Shown here: in pieces, positions 35,576-46,504 of the stretch
How the letters are laid out: every line of letters starts with the position of its first letter
How positions within the stretch are numbered: position 1 is the stretch's first letter
Assembly (NCBI GenBank): GCA_947561585.1
Contig: CANNZV010000857.1
Coordinates: forward strand, 124,001 to 188,000
Direction: 5' to 3'
Length of the DNA stretch: 64,000 nt
Source of the DNA: Caprella mutica
Taxonomy: Eukaryota; Arthropoda; Malacostraca; Amphipoda; Caprellidae
Notes under the pieces: model-generated
Database searches by the model: none
Told to the model about the DNA's origin: nothing
The model's input: only the letters and a program-made list of their open reading frames with translations
Translations under genes and position numbers: made by a program

Positions 35576-35985
35576 AAGCTTATCATGGAATTAGCATGGT
35601 TAGCATGGAGAAAAATTAAGAAAGCTCGAAAAGATAATAAAGGAAAATCGATACGAAATTTCATAATTACAAGGAGCTAAATTTTGAAGCTGACGAATAC
35701 ATCGGTCTATTAATTGGCAGCAATCTGTTTGAAAGAACTACGAATTAAGAATACGTTCTCTTACGATAAAATTGAAAACTTCATCAATGAACAACATCGA
35801 TTGGATATTCCACAGTTTCTTTGCACATACAAGCCATGGAAATATGCATTTAATTAGTGACAGATGCTTCACTTGCAGTTTGTGGACAACACAAGCAGGA
35901 GGGCTACTTACGGAGTGTATTTGAGTCCAAGAGAGAAATACCTGCATTTAAATAACACCAAGAGGGATTTCATAACTGTTTAATA
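35576..35985 (+). pseudogene. Unnamed hAT-like transposase family, 3' part
   Basis: Continuation of the gene broken by the copia insertion. Fragments in successive frames read ELAWLAWRKIKKARK, NFEADEYIGL, DIPQFLC and TDASLAVCGQHKQEGYLRSV followed by FESKREIPAF, ending in a KRDFITV-type tail with stop codons around. The order matches the C-terminal part of the same family as the 5' piece, so the locus was one gene before insertion. Multiple frameshifts and stops show it was already dead or has decayed since. Confidence 0.7.
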
Positions 35986-36544
35986 AATTGTTTGCACTTT
36001 ATACGTTCTAGCATAAACATTAAACTGTTATTTGGGAGTATAATATTACCTAATAATGGATTAATTTTATTTTTTGTAAAAAGAAATTTAAATTCATTGG
36101 AAGTATGTACTCTCTCAAAACATGTTATATCGATTTAAAATGGAATGGACAAAGTTTATGTAATAACTTGTAGTTCGTTAATAAAAGGATTGAAATTTTC
36201 ATAATTTGTGCAGTTTTATTAATCTTTATATTGCTTAGAGGAACCTAATCACATTTATTCACACGTCTTAAATTTCTACACAACGGTTTTCTATACTTGT
36301 TTCATTCAAAAAAGTGAGTGGGAGATTGAAATTCAAAGTATTTCGGAAAACATCCATTTTTCATTTTTTTGATATTTTTACTTTTATTTTGATATTTCAA
36401 ACGAGATGAGGAACATGATAATATTAATAGATAAATCTGAATTTTTATTACCGCAGTTTTTGGGGTTAGGTACATAAAAAAATCATGGTGGCATTATAAT
36501 TTACAACAATTTTCACAAAAGTGACCATTATCGCTCCACCCTAA

Positions 36545-36550
36545 TGTGTA
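36545..36550. other. 6-bp target-site duplication, right (TGTGTA)
   Basis: Identical to 29759-29764 and directly adjacent to the right terminus CACCCTAA. Confidence 0.75.
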
Positions 36551-37582
36551 ATGTCATTAAAATCACAGAATACGGAATGCTAATTAGTACTATTATTTAT
36601 ATATCATAACAGATTTACACCCAAATGTTCACCGCACCAACGGTGATGAGTACATTAACCCTGGATATCAACCCTCTCCTTTTTGGCTCTTTCTCTTTTA
36701 AATCAATACTCTTGAACTGCTCTACATAATTTCGAATCCATTCGAATGGTAATGTATATTTTTCGACCAATTTGCAATGTGATACACATTACATTAAATT
36801 AGACTATAGTCAATCACTCCAGAAATACATTTTGGAAAGTGTTACATAAAAAGTGCGAGTTGAAATATATTTAAAAAAATATAATTTTCAAGTATTTAAA
36901 ATTATCCAAATTTCAAGATAGTTGGAATTGTGAATTTATTGGAATTTTGTGATATCATTTTCTTCTATATCGATGGTTCCGTATTTCATTCAATCATGAT
37001 CAGTGATTCAAGATCTCTCCAATCTTGGATAATGATGTGAATTAGATTTCTGTCTAATAATTATTGAGTTATTTCTACTAACCAAAACTAGAATATTGCA
37101 AATAAATAAATTTCTGATATGCGCTAGGTGTTGCAGAACACTGAAATCATTCTTGAATGTTCATAAAAAGGTTCTTTATTTCAAGTTTGTAGTTTGTTTC
37201 AATGTTGACAATGAAAATAATTGTTGTTCCAAAATGGATGAAGTTTTATCAAATGGAGAAGAAAATCCTCCAAGACACAAGGGAACTTTTCAAATTTAGA
37301 ACGGAATAGGGTATCAATAAAGAGATCACTAAATGATCTGGATGAAACTCTCAAGCCATTAAAATATAGAATGATCAAGAAAATGATCAGCATTGAAGAT
37401 CTTTAAAAGGAAGTAAGACAGGCTCTCGTTAATTTTTCAAGGCCGGAAATATATAATTAGAACTAAGGAAATTAGCGCAACCATCTAGCACGTGGATTGG
37501 CAGCAGATGAATTAGAAAAGTTTTAATCTCGGTGATATCAAAAAATAATTGTGTCTTCTACTCGAAGAAAGTGTATTATTTT
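36551..37582. other. Unannotated spacer
   Basis: No gene supported. A 67-codon plus frame at 37096-37299 has scattered cysteines but no recognisable zinc-finger spacing. Confidence 0.4.
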
Positions 37583-37650
37583 GTGACCGGATAATTCACA
37601 GTGGGACATTTCGCCGCTGAATCTTCGACGCCGGAATTTTCGCCTTTGAA
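37583..37650. repeat. Short terminal-type array (GTGACCGGATAATTC)
   Basis: GTGACCGGATAATTCACAG, then GGACATTTCGCC, GAATCTTCGACGCC and GGAATTTTCGCC. The first ten bases are nearly those that open the element at 39675 (GGTCGTGACCGGAAAATTC), so this looks like an orphan left end. Confidence 0.6.
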
Positions 37651-39504
37651 GAATAATTAATATTGAGATATTCATAAATAATAAACTCTGACTAAGAATA
37701 AATATATTCCTATTAATTCCTAGCGTGAGGAAAAAATAATTCAAATAATTTCAAGGTAAAAAAAAATTATCTATTAATTTTGTAATCACAATATTACGAA
37801 AAAGGCAGCAATGGAGATAAAAAAATTGCAAAGAAATTTTTCTGTAAGTGATATAATAGTCATATAATAAAGATATATCTATTTTTTTTAAATGGATGTT
37901 CATAGAAATTGACCGTATGTACATAATGACATTGCCAGTCTTATTTGTGAGAACAATGTTGCAGACTCTTGCAAAATAGATATCTTTGTACTTTCTTATC
38001 TGACATGGGATTAGAACAAAAAAAATAATAATTTGGTATGCACGAAATCATCAATAACTCAGAACAGTACAATAAATTGAAGAGCCACATAGCTTCAATC
38101 TTTACAATTCACCATATTAAACACACAAGAACACGAACAGTTTTAAGAGGAGTGATGGGAACCGACTAGGATTAACCAAAATATGTCCGTTCATCACCAG
38201 TGAACTAATTCTGATTCTACCTTATTCTCTCGTGATAGGAAATGATATGAGTATTATTGAATAATGATTTGAATATACATTCAAAACTGTATATTCTTCA
38301 TATTTTAATGAGAAATGTGCATATATAATTTTATTTCATTCAGTGATGTCATGTCATTTTTATGAATAAGATTTTGATTGAAATGTTTGGTAATTCCAAT
38401 AAAAAAAATGAATATTAAGAGTGATAAAGAAAATTAGTGAAGGAATTCGTGATATTAAAATAAGAAAGGGAATTTCCCCAAATTTAATTTTAGGAATACG
38501 CATGCGAAAATCTTTTGCAGATAATAATTAAGTTAAGTTAAATTCAATCAATTTAATGTATCTTTTGGGACCTCAGATATTAAATATCCCGAGAAGAAAG
38601 TTTCTAGACAACAATGAATATTGAATTATCAGATGTTGATAAGAATTTTATTTCAAAAACCTCATGGGAAATAACCACATAGAATCTTTAGCCAGAAGAA
38701 TTTTCTCCAAAGTAATATTTCCAATGGAGATAACGAAGCTTTAATAATCTAAATTCTCTCGTATCTTATTGAGACCATTCAGGTGAAGTTTCCATAGTCG
38801 GTCTTTACTGCTCATAAAATATAAGATTATGATCTCCCTCCGGCCTTGAAAAGGATCATTGATGCAGTAGTAAACTATAATTGAATTACTTACGGCTCTA
38901 ATCAACCCGAATGGTGCAGTAAAATATGCTAAAAGGTGGCGTAGTTAAATGTACTTAGTAAAATAAATATAGTATGCAAAATTAATGCAAAAAAGATATT
39001 TTATAGACAAAATTCCTTCTAGTTTATGATAAAAATACTATACTGAATTAGGCAAGAATATTGAAAATTATTAGTTTTAGTGAAAATAGCTATATACAGC
39101 AATGAGGAGTATTTTCATATATCATTGATAAATTTTGATCGTGTACAGTAAATTCATTTACAATTAATTAATTCGTTCAATTTAATTGATTTGTGATTTT
39201 TTTATTTGAAATCCAATGGGCAAAATCTATTATAGTTAAAAAATGATGTTTAATGTTCTCATAAACATATTTTCTAAACTATTTAAGTGAGTTTGATGTT
39301 ATTTTCACTCGAGTACTTAAGAGGAGAAATTATACATTAATTACCATCTGCTAACGAGACTGTAAAGAACGTAGAGGAAATTAATTACATTGCTCTGGAA
39401 CAATTCATCCTCATCTCCCCTCTGCGCAAATATCATTAGTTTAGCGTTAATTAATTTCTATTCGAACAGTTAATGGAAAATATATGATGTTCTACCATAA
39501 AGCT
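37651..39504. other. AT-rich region, no gene
   Basis: About 1.85 kb without a supported feature. Confidence 0.45.
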
Positions 39505-39668
39505 AGTTGATCAACCTTTACCCTTATTTGTTCAAGCAACTTAGCTTGTTCAACAATAACCCTTATTTATGCAACCGCCAACCTTAATTGTACAAACATG
39601 AACCAAGCATTTTCAATGTTCAACCGTAAATCTAGTTTACTCAGATCTTAAACCTAGCTTTTTCAATC
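39505..39668. repeat. Degenerate minisatellite, left part
   Basis: Loosely repeated 18-25-bp units built on TTCAACCNTAAACCTAGCTT. The same motif resumes at 40107-40205, so the element between them inserted into this array. Confidence 0.65.
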
Positions 39669-39674
39669 ATAAAA

Positions 39675-40100
39675 GGTCGTGACCGGAAAATTCGTCCAAG
39701 GAAAATTCGTCCATTAAACGCAAGATAATCAATTTAGATGTTAGAAAACATTTTTATAAAGATTTGATATAAAGTAGTTTAATGTATATAGGTAATGGTA
39801 AATAGTTTCATCCATTAAAATTATTCTACTGCACAATGCACTATTCATGATTGTTTTATGAAACAATAATATTGATAAATATATGTTTAATAATGTAATT
39901 AACTTAATTTAAGATGAATTAATAAAAACACTATAAAGAGGTATAGTCCTCCTAAGGTCAGGTAAGCTGTCCGTTGGGGAAATTTCTGTGGACGAACTTT
40001 TCGTGGATGAATTTTCCGTAGTCAAATTTTCCGTGGACGAATTTCCCCGTAGATAAATTTTCCTTGGACGAATTCTCCGTTGATGAATTTTCCTAGCACC
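39675..40100. mobile_element. 426-bp element with 15-bp array termini, 6-bp TSD
   Basis: The left end GGTCGTGACC runs into two GGAAAATTCGTCCA units. The right end is about seven 15-bp units (GTGGACGAATTTTCC type) finishing TAGCACC, i.e. GGTGCTAGGAAAATTC on the other strand. ATAAAA flanks both ends (39669-39674 and 40101-40106). It sits inside a minisatellite whose two halves continue on either side. It is non-autonomous, with no coding sequence. Confidence 0.78.
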
Positions 40101-40106
40101 ATAAAA

Positions 40107-40205
40107 TCTAGATTATTCAGCCCTAAACCTATCTTGTTGAAACTAAACGTACCTAATTCAACCCTAAACGGTGATTATTCAAAACCGTTAACCTTGCTCG
40201 TTGTT
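40107..40205. repeat. Degenerate minisatellite, right part
   Basis: Continuation of the CAACCCTAAACC-type units from before the inserted element. Confidence 0.6.
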
Positions 40206-40385
40206 GTCATAATTTGAAATATGAAATAATTTAAAGAAATTTCTTTTAAAATAACAATAAATTCCATCATTATCATTAATAGAAATTATGGCAGACCGGT
40301 GATCGATTTAACCTTCTGTCGGGCGCAACTGATCTGACAAGCACAGGATTTTTTATTTTGTTAATCATGTGAATACTTCGGCTTT

Positions 40386-40505
40386 AGAAAAATTTCAATG
40401 CGGAAAGTTCCACTGCGGAATATTCCACTGAGGAAAATTCCACTACGGAATATTCCATTAAGGAATTTTCCACTGGGAACATTCCACTGTGGAAAATTCC
40501 GCTAA
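40386..40505. repeat. 15-bp array CGGAATATTCCACTG, seven units
   Basis: Successive units CGGAAAGTTCCACTG, CGGAATATTCCACTG, AGGAAAATTCCACTA, CGGAATATTCCATTA and AGGAATTTTCCACTG, then shorter ones. Every intact unit has a GGAAnnTTCC palindrome. Confidence 0.95.
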
Positions 40506-40608
40506 AAAAAATATATATTGTATTAGATATTTTTTTATAGCGTGATTGGTTTGATAAAATGTCAAGTGAATGTCTATATATAAATTATAAGTTTACATTC
40601 ATAACCCT

Positions 40609-40643
40609 AGTAACTTAGGGACTGGTTCAGACGCACCAGTTCT
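40609..40643. repeat. Inner inverted repeat, left copy
   Basis: AGTAACTTAGGGACTGGT continuing to CGCACCAGTTCT. It pairs with 42278-42312 over 35 bp with about nine mismatches. It could be the ends of a 1.7-kb element nested in the larger one. Confidence 0.8.
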
Positions 40644-42277
40644 TTTGAAAAAATATTAATAATTTTATTTTTTAAACCGATTTGGAAGCTGTCTTTTCAT
40701 GACTTTTATTTTTCATCATAATTACATACGATTATACTAAAAATAAGGTGATAAATGTGAAGATATTCAAATAAACAGGGTGTCTAAAAAAACTGAACAC
40801 AAGTTTAATTTAGTATATTTCAAAAACTTTTAAAGATACATGCAATTTTTTGATATCTTTTTCATTGTTTAACCCTTCTCCATTCACAGTTAAGTTTTCA
40901 TTTATTTTTATTTGCTTTTGGGATTGTTATATGGATTATATTGATGGGTGGTGAAATGACTTTTACGCAAATAGTTAGACAACCTAAGTAATATTTGTTT
41001 CTTATCTTTGCTTGTTAATTAAATTTTAAGTAGATAATTAATGTTTGGCGTTTACCAATGGATGTGTAAATATCAAATGAAGGATTTTATTTTTATTTTC
41101 TCTATGATAATATGATAATAATAAAACTGCAAACCATTTTAAATTAGGTTCAATCGTTTTACTATAATATGTAATTTAAGTTTTTATTCCGTTCTTTCTA
41201 CTGCACCTCTGAATTTCAAGCAAAGAAAAAGTCTGATAGGCTAACACGATCCGACAAAATCAAAACAATAACAATGCTGATTGATAGATATCAATAGATA
41301 TCATTGCTACCGGTACCGTATTGTCACTTAAGATGTTCTCTGTGTTAATCGAGTTACTTTGTAACAAACTAAAAATGCTTGACAAGGACACTTAATGAAT
41401 GATTTTTGATTAATTTGATTGAATTTCCATTTCAGCGTGATACCACAGCACTCCTATTAGGTATTTGTACATTAACTTAAAATGTACTATAATTTGGAAA
41501 ATTGAGTCAATTGAGCTTTGGTCTAATATTATACTTTGTATCTATATGACTTCATTTTTGACCGATGTTAAATTTCCCATTAGGACATAAGCTAATTCTT
41601 AAGCTAACAACATATCATGCAGACACTTAGACACAGATGTAAAGTAAGGTATGGACCAATTAAAGCTGACTCAAACTATGGTGCAAACCCTGCCTCACTC
41701 AGATTTACTGTTACCTAACTTTAATATCATAGGTACATAGGCTGTAGCATAGCTAGGCCGGTCTTAGCTTATCCATAATCCGACTTATCCGCGTAAGTTA
41801 CGGTAGGTATACTAAGATTCACTTTAATATTTACCGTAATAGTGTAGTTCTACGACACTGGATCCATATAAAGTATTCAATTACCTAATTAAGTATTTCT
41901 TACTATTTCACTAATCGTTTTCGTATATCATAACATTTTCCGATATTGAGAACTGTTAATTTTAATACTCTTTTTTTATTTGAACGCAGTGATGTGATTT
42001 GAAATTTTGAATAGGTATGCGCTATGTATATACGAACGAACATCCTACTCAAGTATACGGGGGGCTTTTTCTTCTAATGAAATTATGAATCTCAGAATGA
42101 TAAAAAACAAAATGCGAATATTTCTTATATAATTAATTGTGAACAGAATACTTGATCGATTTAAATTCTGTTTACTTCGATATGTTATATAACCTTAGCT
42201 TTACAAATTTAAAGCAATACCAGAAATTTTCAATTTAGAGTGCAGAGGACCTTCAAGATTTTATAACTGTTTTAGTG
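40644..42277. other. Interior of inverted-repeat element, no gene
   Basis: AT-rich, no supported coding frame or RNA gene. Confidence 0.5.
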
Positions 42278-42312
42278 AGGACTGTCGCGCACGGACCAGT
42301 CCCTAGGTTACT
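42278..42312. repeat. Inner inverted repeat, right copy
   Basis: The reverse complement reads AGTAACCTAGGGACTGGT and then CGCGACAGTCCT, matching 40609-40643. Confidence 0.8.
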
Positions 42313-42699
42313 GAACAAACTTTTAAGTGAGTTTCTTACTAGACCAAACCAACTTGGAACGTAACTCTGGTCTACTACGAGGCTTTGCATTAATAATAAA
42401 TTTTACAATATTATATTTACAAAAAACACAGATAAAATAATGTAGGGATAGAAATTGGTTCACAATAATACAGCTCGAATTACCATAGCCTTATTGGTTA
42501 TGAAAAAACTAAAATATTAGCACTAGACTTTATCCTACACACTCTTAGATTAACAATGAACAGACCTAGATATTTCCTTGAATGAAGTTAACGTTTCATA
42601 GTTATCAAGCTACAGGAACAGTATCCATCACCTATTCAGGTGAAACAATTTATACAAATATATTTTGGACTGTCATTTGGCTATTTGGGCGAAACAGTA

Positions 42700-43170
42700 T
42701 TGTCCTGTTAAAAACAATTACAAATAAATACAATAATTATAAATATATTCAATTACGAATAAATACAATAATTACAACTAAATAAAACAATTACAAATAT
42801 ATACAATAATTACAAAGTAATACAATAATTGCAAATAATTACAATAATTACTAATAAATATAATAATTACAAATAAATAAAATAATTACAAATAAAAGCA
42901 ATAATTACAAATGAATACAAATTATTACGAATAAATACAACAATTACAAATAAATATAATAATTACAAAGTAATACAATAATTACAAATATATATGTACA
43001 ATAATTAAAAATATATACAATAATTACAAAAAATACAATAATTACTAAAAATACAATTACAATTAAATACAATTACAAATAAATACAATATCAAATTATT
43101 AAAATTGCATATAAATACAAAATATAATATAATTAAAATTTGTGATATAAAAAATAACAAATACAGTACA
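42700..43170. repeat. AT-rich 17-19-bp array (AAATACAATAATTAC)
   Basis: About 25 irregular units of AAATAAATACAATAATTAC. It is almost free of GC and has frequent small indels. Confidence 0.9.
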
Positions 43171-43196
43171 ATTTAATATCGAATTTTATTGGTTTA

Positions 43197-43307
43197 GTGG
43201 AATTTTTCCAGTGAAATATTCTGCAATGGAATATTCCTCAGTGGAATATTCCTCAGTGGAACTTTCCGCAGTGGAATTTTCCCGGTGGAATTATCCGCGC
43301 ACCAATA
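43197..43307. repeat. 15-bp array GTGGAATATTCCTCA, seven units
   Basis: Inverted counterpart of the 40386 array. Units such as GTGGAATATTCCTCA occur twice exactly, then GTGGAACTTTCCGCA and GTGGAATTTTCCCG, ending in CCGCGCACC. Confidence 0.95.
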
Positions 43308-43879
43308 TGTATTATAACATTAATAGTTCAAGTTTACTAGTAATTAAATAATGGAGGATAAATAATAACATATTAATATTCATGAACTTTTCTAATCAAA
43401 GTAAATGTGGTGGAAATGGGTGACCAAATCAAAATACTAAATATCTTAATTACCAAACAAAACTTTAAGTGCTGATTGCAAATTGTAATACCTCTAAATA
43501 TAACCAATGTCAATATGTTAAACCATATGATTTTTTTTATTAAGCTGTAATCCGGTAGAGTGGACAATTTTCGTTCTCTTTAAATATCGTCCGCTGTAAG
43601 AGCTTTTCCTTTAGATGATTCTTTCACATGGTGGGGAAAAATTTCAGTCTCAGAAAATTCGATTTTCATGAATCAAAATTGAATACGAAGTAATATAAAG
43701 TGAAGATTGGTCAATGATAGAGCGTGGAACATTGTTAAAACATGAGACCTTGAAAGAAAATAATACAGCCATAGAACATTGTTGTAACATTTTTTTGGCA
43801 ATCACCTTATATAGCTATACACTGAGTGCATTGATTGTTTGTTGCTCGGTTAGTTTGCAAGTTACGATATGATCTCATG
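43308..43879. other. Unannotated spacer
   Basis: AT-rich, nothing recognised. Confidence 0.4.
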
Positions 43880-44025
43880 TATAAAAAAATTGTTTGGCTT
43901 AGATAAATCGAGAAAACAAAAATTCGAATAACCAAATATCCTGAAAACGAAAAAATCTTGAACACCGAATTTTTTGAAAACTGTATAAATTTGAAAACTG
44001 AAAAATCCTGAAACCAAGAATAATC
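43880..44025. repeat. Degenerate array (AAATCCTGAAAACGAAA)
   Basis: Imperfect 16-18-bp units alternating TCCTGAAAAC and TTTTGAAAAC words. The 76-codon phenylalanine-rich minus-strand frame over it is a by-product. Confidence 0.55.
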
Positions 44026-44149
44026 CCAGAATTGCAAAAAAACAATTTAGATAACAGAGAAATTCAATATAATTAAAGTAAATATGACAACAACTCTAAA
44101 ACTTATTATGAATTTCCATTCATTTTCCATTAAAAATCAAATATATAAT

Positions 44150-44215
44150 ACAGGCAAGCCTCGCTTTAAGTACAACTCACTTTAACAAAAGTTGTACTTA
44201 TTTTGAGTCATGATT
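44150..44215. mobile_element. Possible Tigger/mariner-type end
   Basis: TACAGGCAAGCCTCGCTTTA followed by AGTACAACTCACTTTAAC resembles Tigger-type termini (TA plus CAGGxxxxCCTCGxxTTA). No opposite end was found. Confidence 0.3.
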
Positions 44216-44355
44216 CGAAATAAGAACCGTTCGTAGACATAGAAAATGGAGATATTTTTTGTGATTATTTCACGGTAACTAAAAAAAACATTAAAATTAT
44301 AATTCAGATGAGGTTATTAGGATAAATTGGTTCAGAAATTCAACATATCCTATTT

Positions 44356-44556
44356 TAGGGCAAGTTCCGTGTTATTGCACGGTTCCATATTTAAAATAAA
44401 GTGAAAATCTTCATACAATAATCATTATTTAACTTTTATTTCAATTGGTATCCATGCTACCAATTAGAATGGAAGTTAAATAATAATTACAATATTTTCT
44501 TTTCTGAAATGTCCGAAATTGTAGAACCAACCAATAACTTGGAACTTAGTACCCTA
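44356..44556. mobile_element. MITE, 201 bp, TAGGGxAAGTTCC family copy 1
   Basis: The ends TAGGGCAAGTTCCGTGTTAT and (reverse complement) TAGGGTACTAAGTTCCAAG are inverted. An inner pair (ATTTAACTTTTATTTCAATT against its inverse near 44460-44490) makes most of it one hairpin. The ends are flanked by TA. The second copy is at 56099-56237. Confidence 0.75.
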
Positions 44557-45507
44557 CTACCAAAAATATTTCATTGAGCATAAAACTGATGTTTGGTAAA
44601 TGTAGAATAATAATTATAGAAATCTAAGTATTTATTAATAACCCACCTATACTGAGTGAGAGTTAAGCTATGGATGGATTTTCAAACATTTAATAAATGC
44701 ACGACAATAAACTTTTTCATCACAGTCACAAACAATGAAAGACTGTATATTATTATTAATATGCTTATATACGCAGTACTTTAAGAACTCTAAAACGAAT
44801 TTTCTTTCTATAACTCATAGAAAATAATATATAGAAAAGAGGAGTGACAATTATAAATTTCTTGTTACTTTTATTCGCTTTAGTTACCCGTTCGGTAATT
44901 AAACTGAGTCGTGATTTGGTATCTAAAGCAGGGGATGCCTGTACACAGTATATTGTTAGGTAATTTTTCATGTCAATATTGGTTGTACAACATTTAATTA
45001 TTGATATATTAAAAACATTTCATTCCACATATCAAATCATTTAATATAATTAACGTAACTTTCTGAATTTTCATGATTTAACATAAGGCAAAGTAAATTT
45101 TTTTATAAGGAAATAATATAAGAAAAATAAGAATGAAACTGGTCATCGAATATTACCTATTTATAATGTGAATATTATCTCGAATGAAAAAGAACATATA
45201 AATCTGTGGGAAAATATATAATAAGCAGATTGTCTACTGCAGTCGATTACTGGAAATATTGACTGGATTTAATCATACAATAATGTAATTTCAGACTTCA
45301 TTGTCAGATTATTTGTTCTGAAACGTCTGATGAGAGAAGAGACCATGAGCCTAAAATGATTTACAATTCAACATAAATTCACTTACTTGTTTCATCTTTG
45401 TTTTACATACTTAAATTCACCATTAAATTTCTGTCGAACCATTTATCATCATACAAGATAAATGTTCTTTTTACAGGAAAACTATAGGTACAATCGTTTC
45501 ATCTTAC
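44557..45507. other. Unannotated spacer, probably intron
   Basis: AT-rich with no gene. It lies downstream (minus sense) of the exon at 45508-45704, so it would be intron if that exon is real. Confidence 0.4.
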
Positions 45508-45704
45508 TATGTAGCGGCATTTTTGTTCATAATTTGAAGGCCTGAAGTTCACCATCATCAGATCACCGATAATCTTCCACACATGCTGACAATAACGATT
45601 TTTCCCAATCAAATACTTCACCGCTTCAAACTTCTCCTTCAGTGTAGTCGAGTGAGTCAGGTGTATAGAGGCTAACAATATTTGGCAGTATGAAACAAGT
45701 TGAC
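45508..45704 (-). CDS. Probable internal exon of an unidentified host gene
   Basis: On the minus strand a splice acceptor (CAATTAG) and a strong donor (GTAAGA) bracket 197 bp. One frame is fully open: two bases completing a codon, then exactly 65 codons (QLVSYCQILLASIHLTHSTT, LKEKFEAVKYLIGKNRYCQH, VWKIIGDLMMVNFRPSNYEQ, KCRYI). Composition is soluble and helical with Cys/His/Trp, quite unlike the Phe/Ile/Asn-rich chance frames around it, and GC is raised. It reads as conserved globular protein, perhaps an alpha-helical repeat segment, but I do not recognise the family. No neighbouring exon was identified, so introns must be long. Confidence 0.6.
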
Positions 45705-46504
45705 CTAATTGAGCGAAATAAATATTAATTAATTAAATATAAATATTATTAATTTTGTATTCTGTTTCAATTGAATTACTTTTACCCATTAAACAATCGA
45801 AATAATTAACGATGCTCTTAGTAATCCTTCAAGCAATATTTTCTACGATGCTTACTTATCTCTAAGCATTTATTTTAATGATGAGGAATGATTTCAGGAA
45901 TTCCCCTCTAGAATGTTAATGAGTTAGGAATGTAGATCAGAGTCAGAGTTAGAATATTTTTGCGTCATAAGGCTAAAGTAAACAGTCTACCATAATGTAA
46001 TGGTAGGAATTTTGTTAGTATGCTTATTAGCTATGAGCATTGAGTGAATTTGTATATCAAAATTCCATGTATTGAAACGTCGGAGCAATATTCACCAATA
46101 TTGCTACAACATTCCTCATACATTGGAACAATGCTTCAAATTTTCCAGGTATCACCAAGCATTAGGAAGCTCAAATAGAGTGAAGAATCTTTTTCAAATT
46201 TTATGAAATTTCTTTTTTTAAATCAGTTGAAGATCTATCCACCACTCAGATCCTTTTCTTTCAATACTGGATTGTTCTTTTACCCACTTTCCCTTCTGAA
46301 TTTTAATATTTAACTGAACACACTGAACTGACAACACAAATCATTAAGAAGATTATATCGCAATATATTTGCAAATAATTATTAACATTAATGATAATAA
46401 CATACGGAGTTTTGCTCTCAAACCAAATTGTTCGCAAAATAGAGTCAAACATCTCCTATATGTCTACCTAAAGCATAATAGCATATAAGTAACATTACTC
46501 TTTC
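45705..46504. other. Unannotated spacer, probably intron
   Basis: No gene. A small hairpin GCAATATT/AATATTGC lies near 46086. Confidence 0.4.

Larger units (their letters stand above)
29765..36544 (+). mobile_element. DNA transposon with TTAGGGTG ends, split by a copia insertion
   Basis: The left end TTAGGGTGTATCGA and the right end (reverse complement TTAGGGTGGAGCGA) are inverted. The similarity resumes further in: CCACCATGACTTTCTTACGT on the left against CCACCATGATTTTTTTATGT on the right. Perfect 6-bp direct duplications flank both ends. Subtracting the 4.5-kb copia insertion leaves about 2.27 kb, with one decayed gene of an unnamed multicopy family inside. Subterminal repeats with GAGGTTCCTCAA are present near the left end. 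I cannot assign the superfamily from the ends: hAT normally gives 8 bp and piggyBac TTAA. Solo copies of similar ends lie at 27474 and 55226. Confidence 0.75.
40386..43307. mobile_element. 2.9-kb element with inverted GGAAnnTTCC arrays
   Basis: A 15-bp array at 40386-40505 and its inverted counterpart at 43197-43307 bound about 2.7 kb without coding capacity. The right terminus GCGCGGATAATTCC (other strand, after GGT) resembles the end at 40100. The left terminus is decayed (GGCTTTAGAAAAATTTC) and I could not define a target duplication. A second pair of inverted repeats and a 19-bp array lie inside. Confidence 0.6.

Noticed and set aside
37096..37299. Possible zinc-finger (ZAD-like) fragment, CARCC...C
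   Set aside because: Cysteine spacing does not match a ZAD or C2H2 domain, and the frame is short and isolated.
40386..43307. Helitron interpretation of the array-ended element
   Set aside because: Helitrons lack terminal inverted repeats and do not duplicate the target, whereas these elements have inverted arrays and a related copy has a 6-bp duplication.
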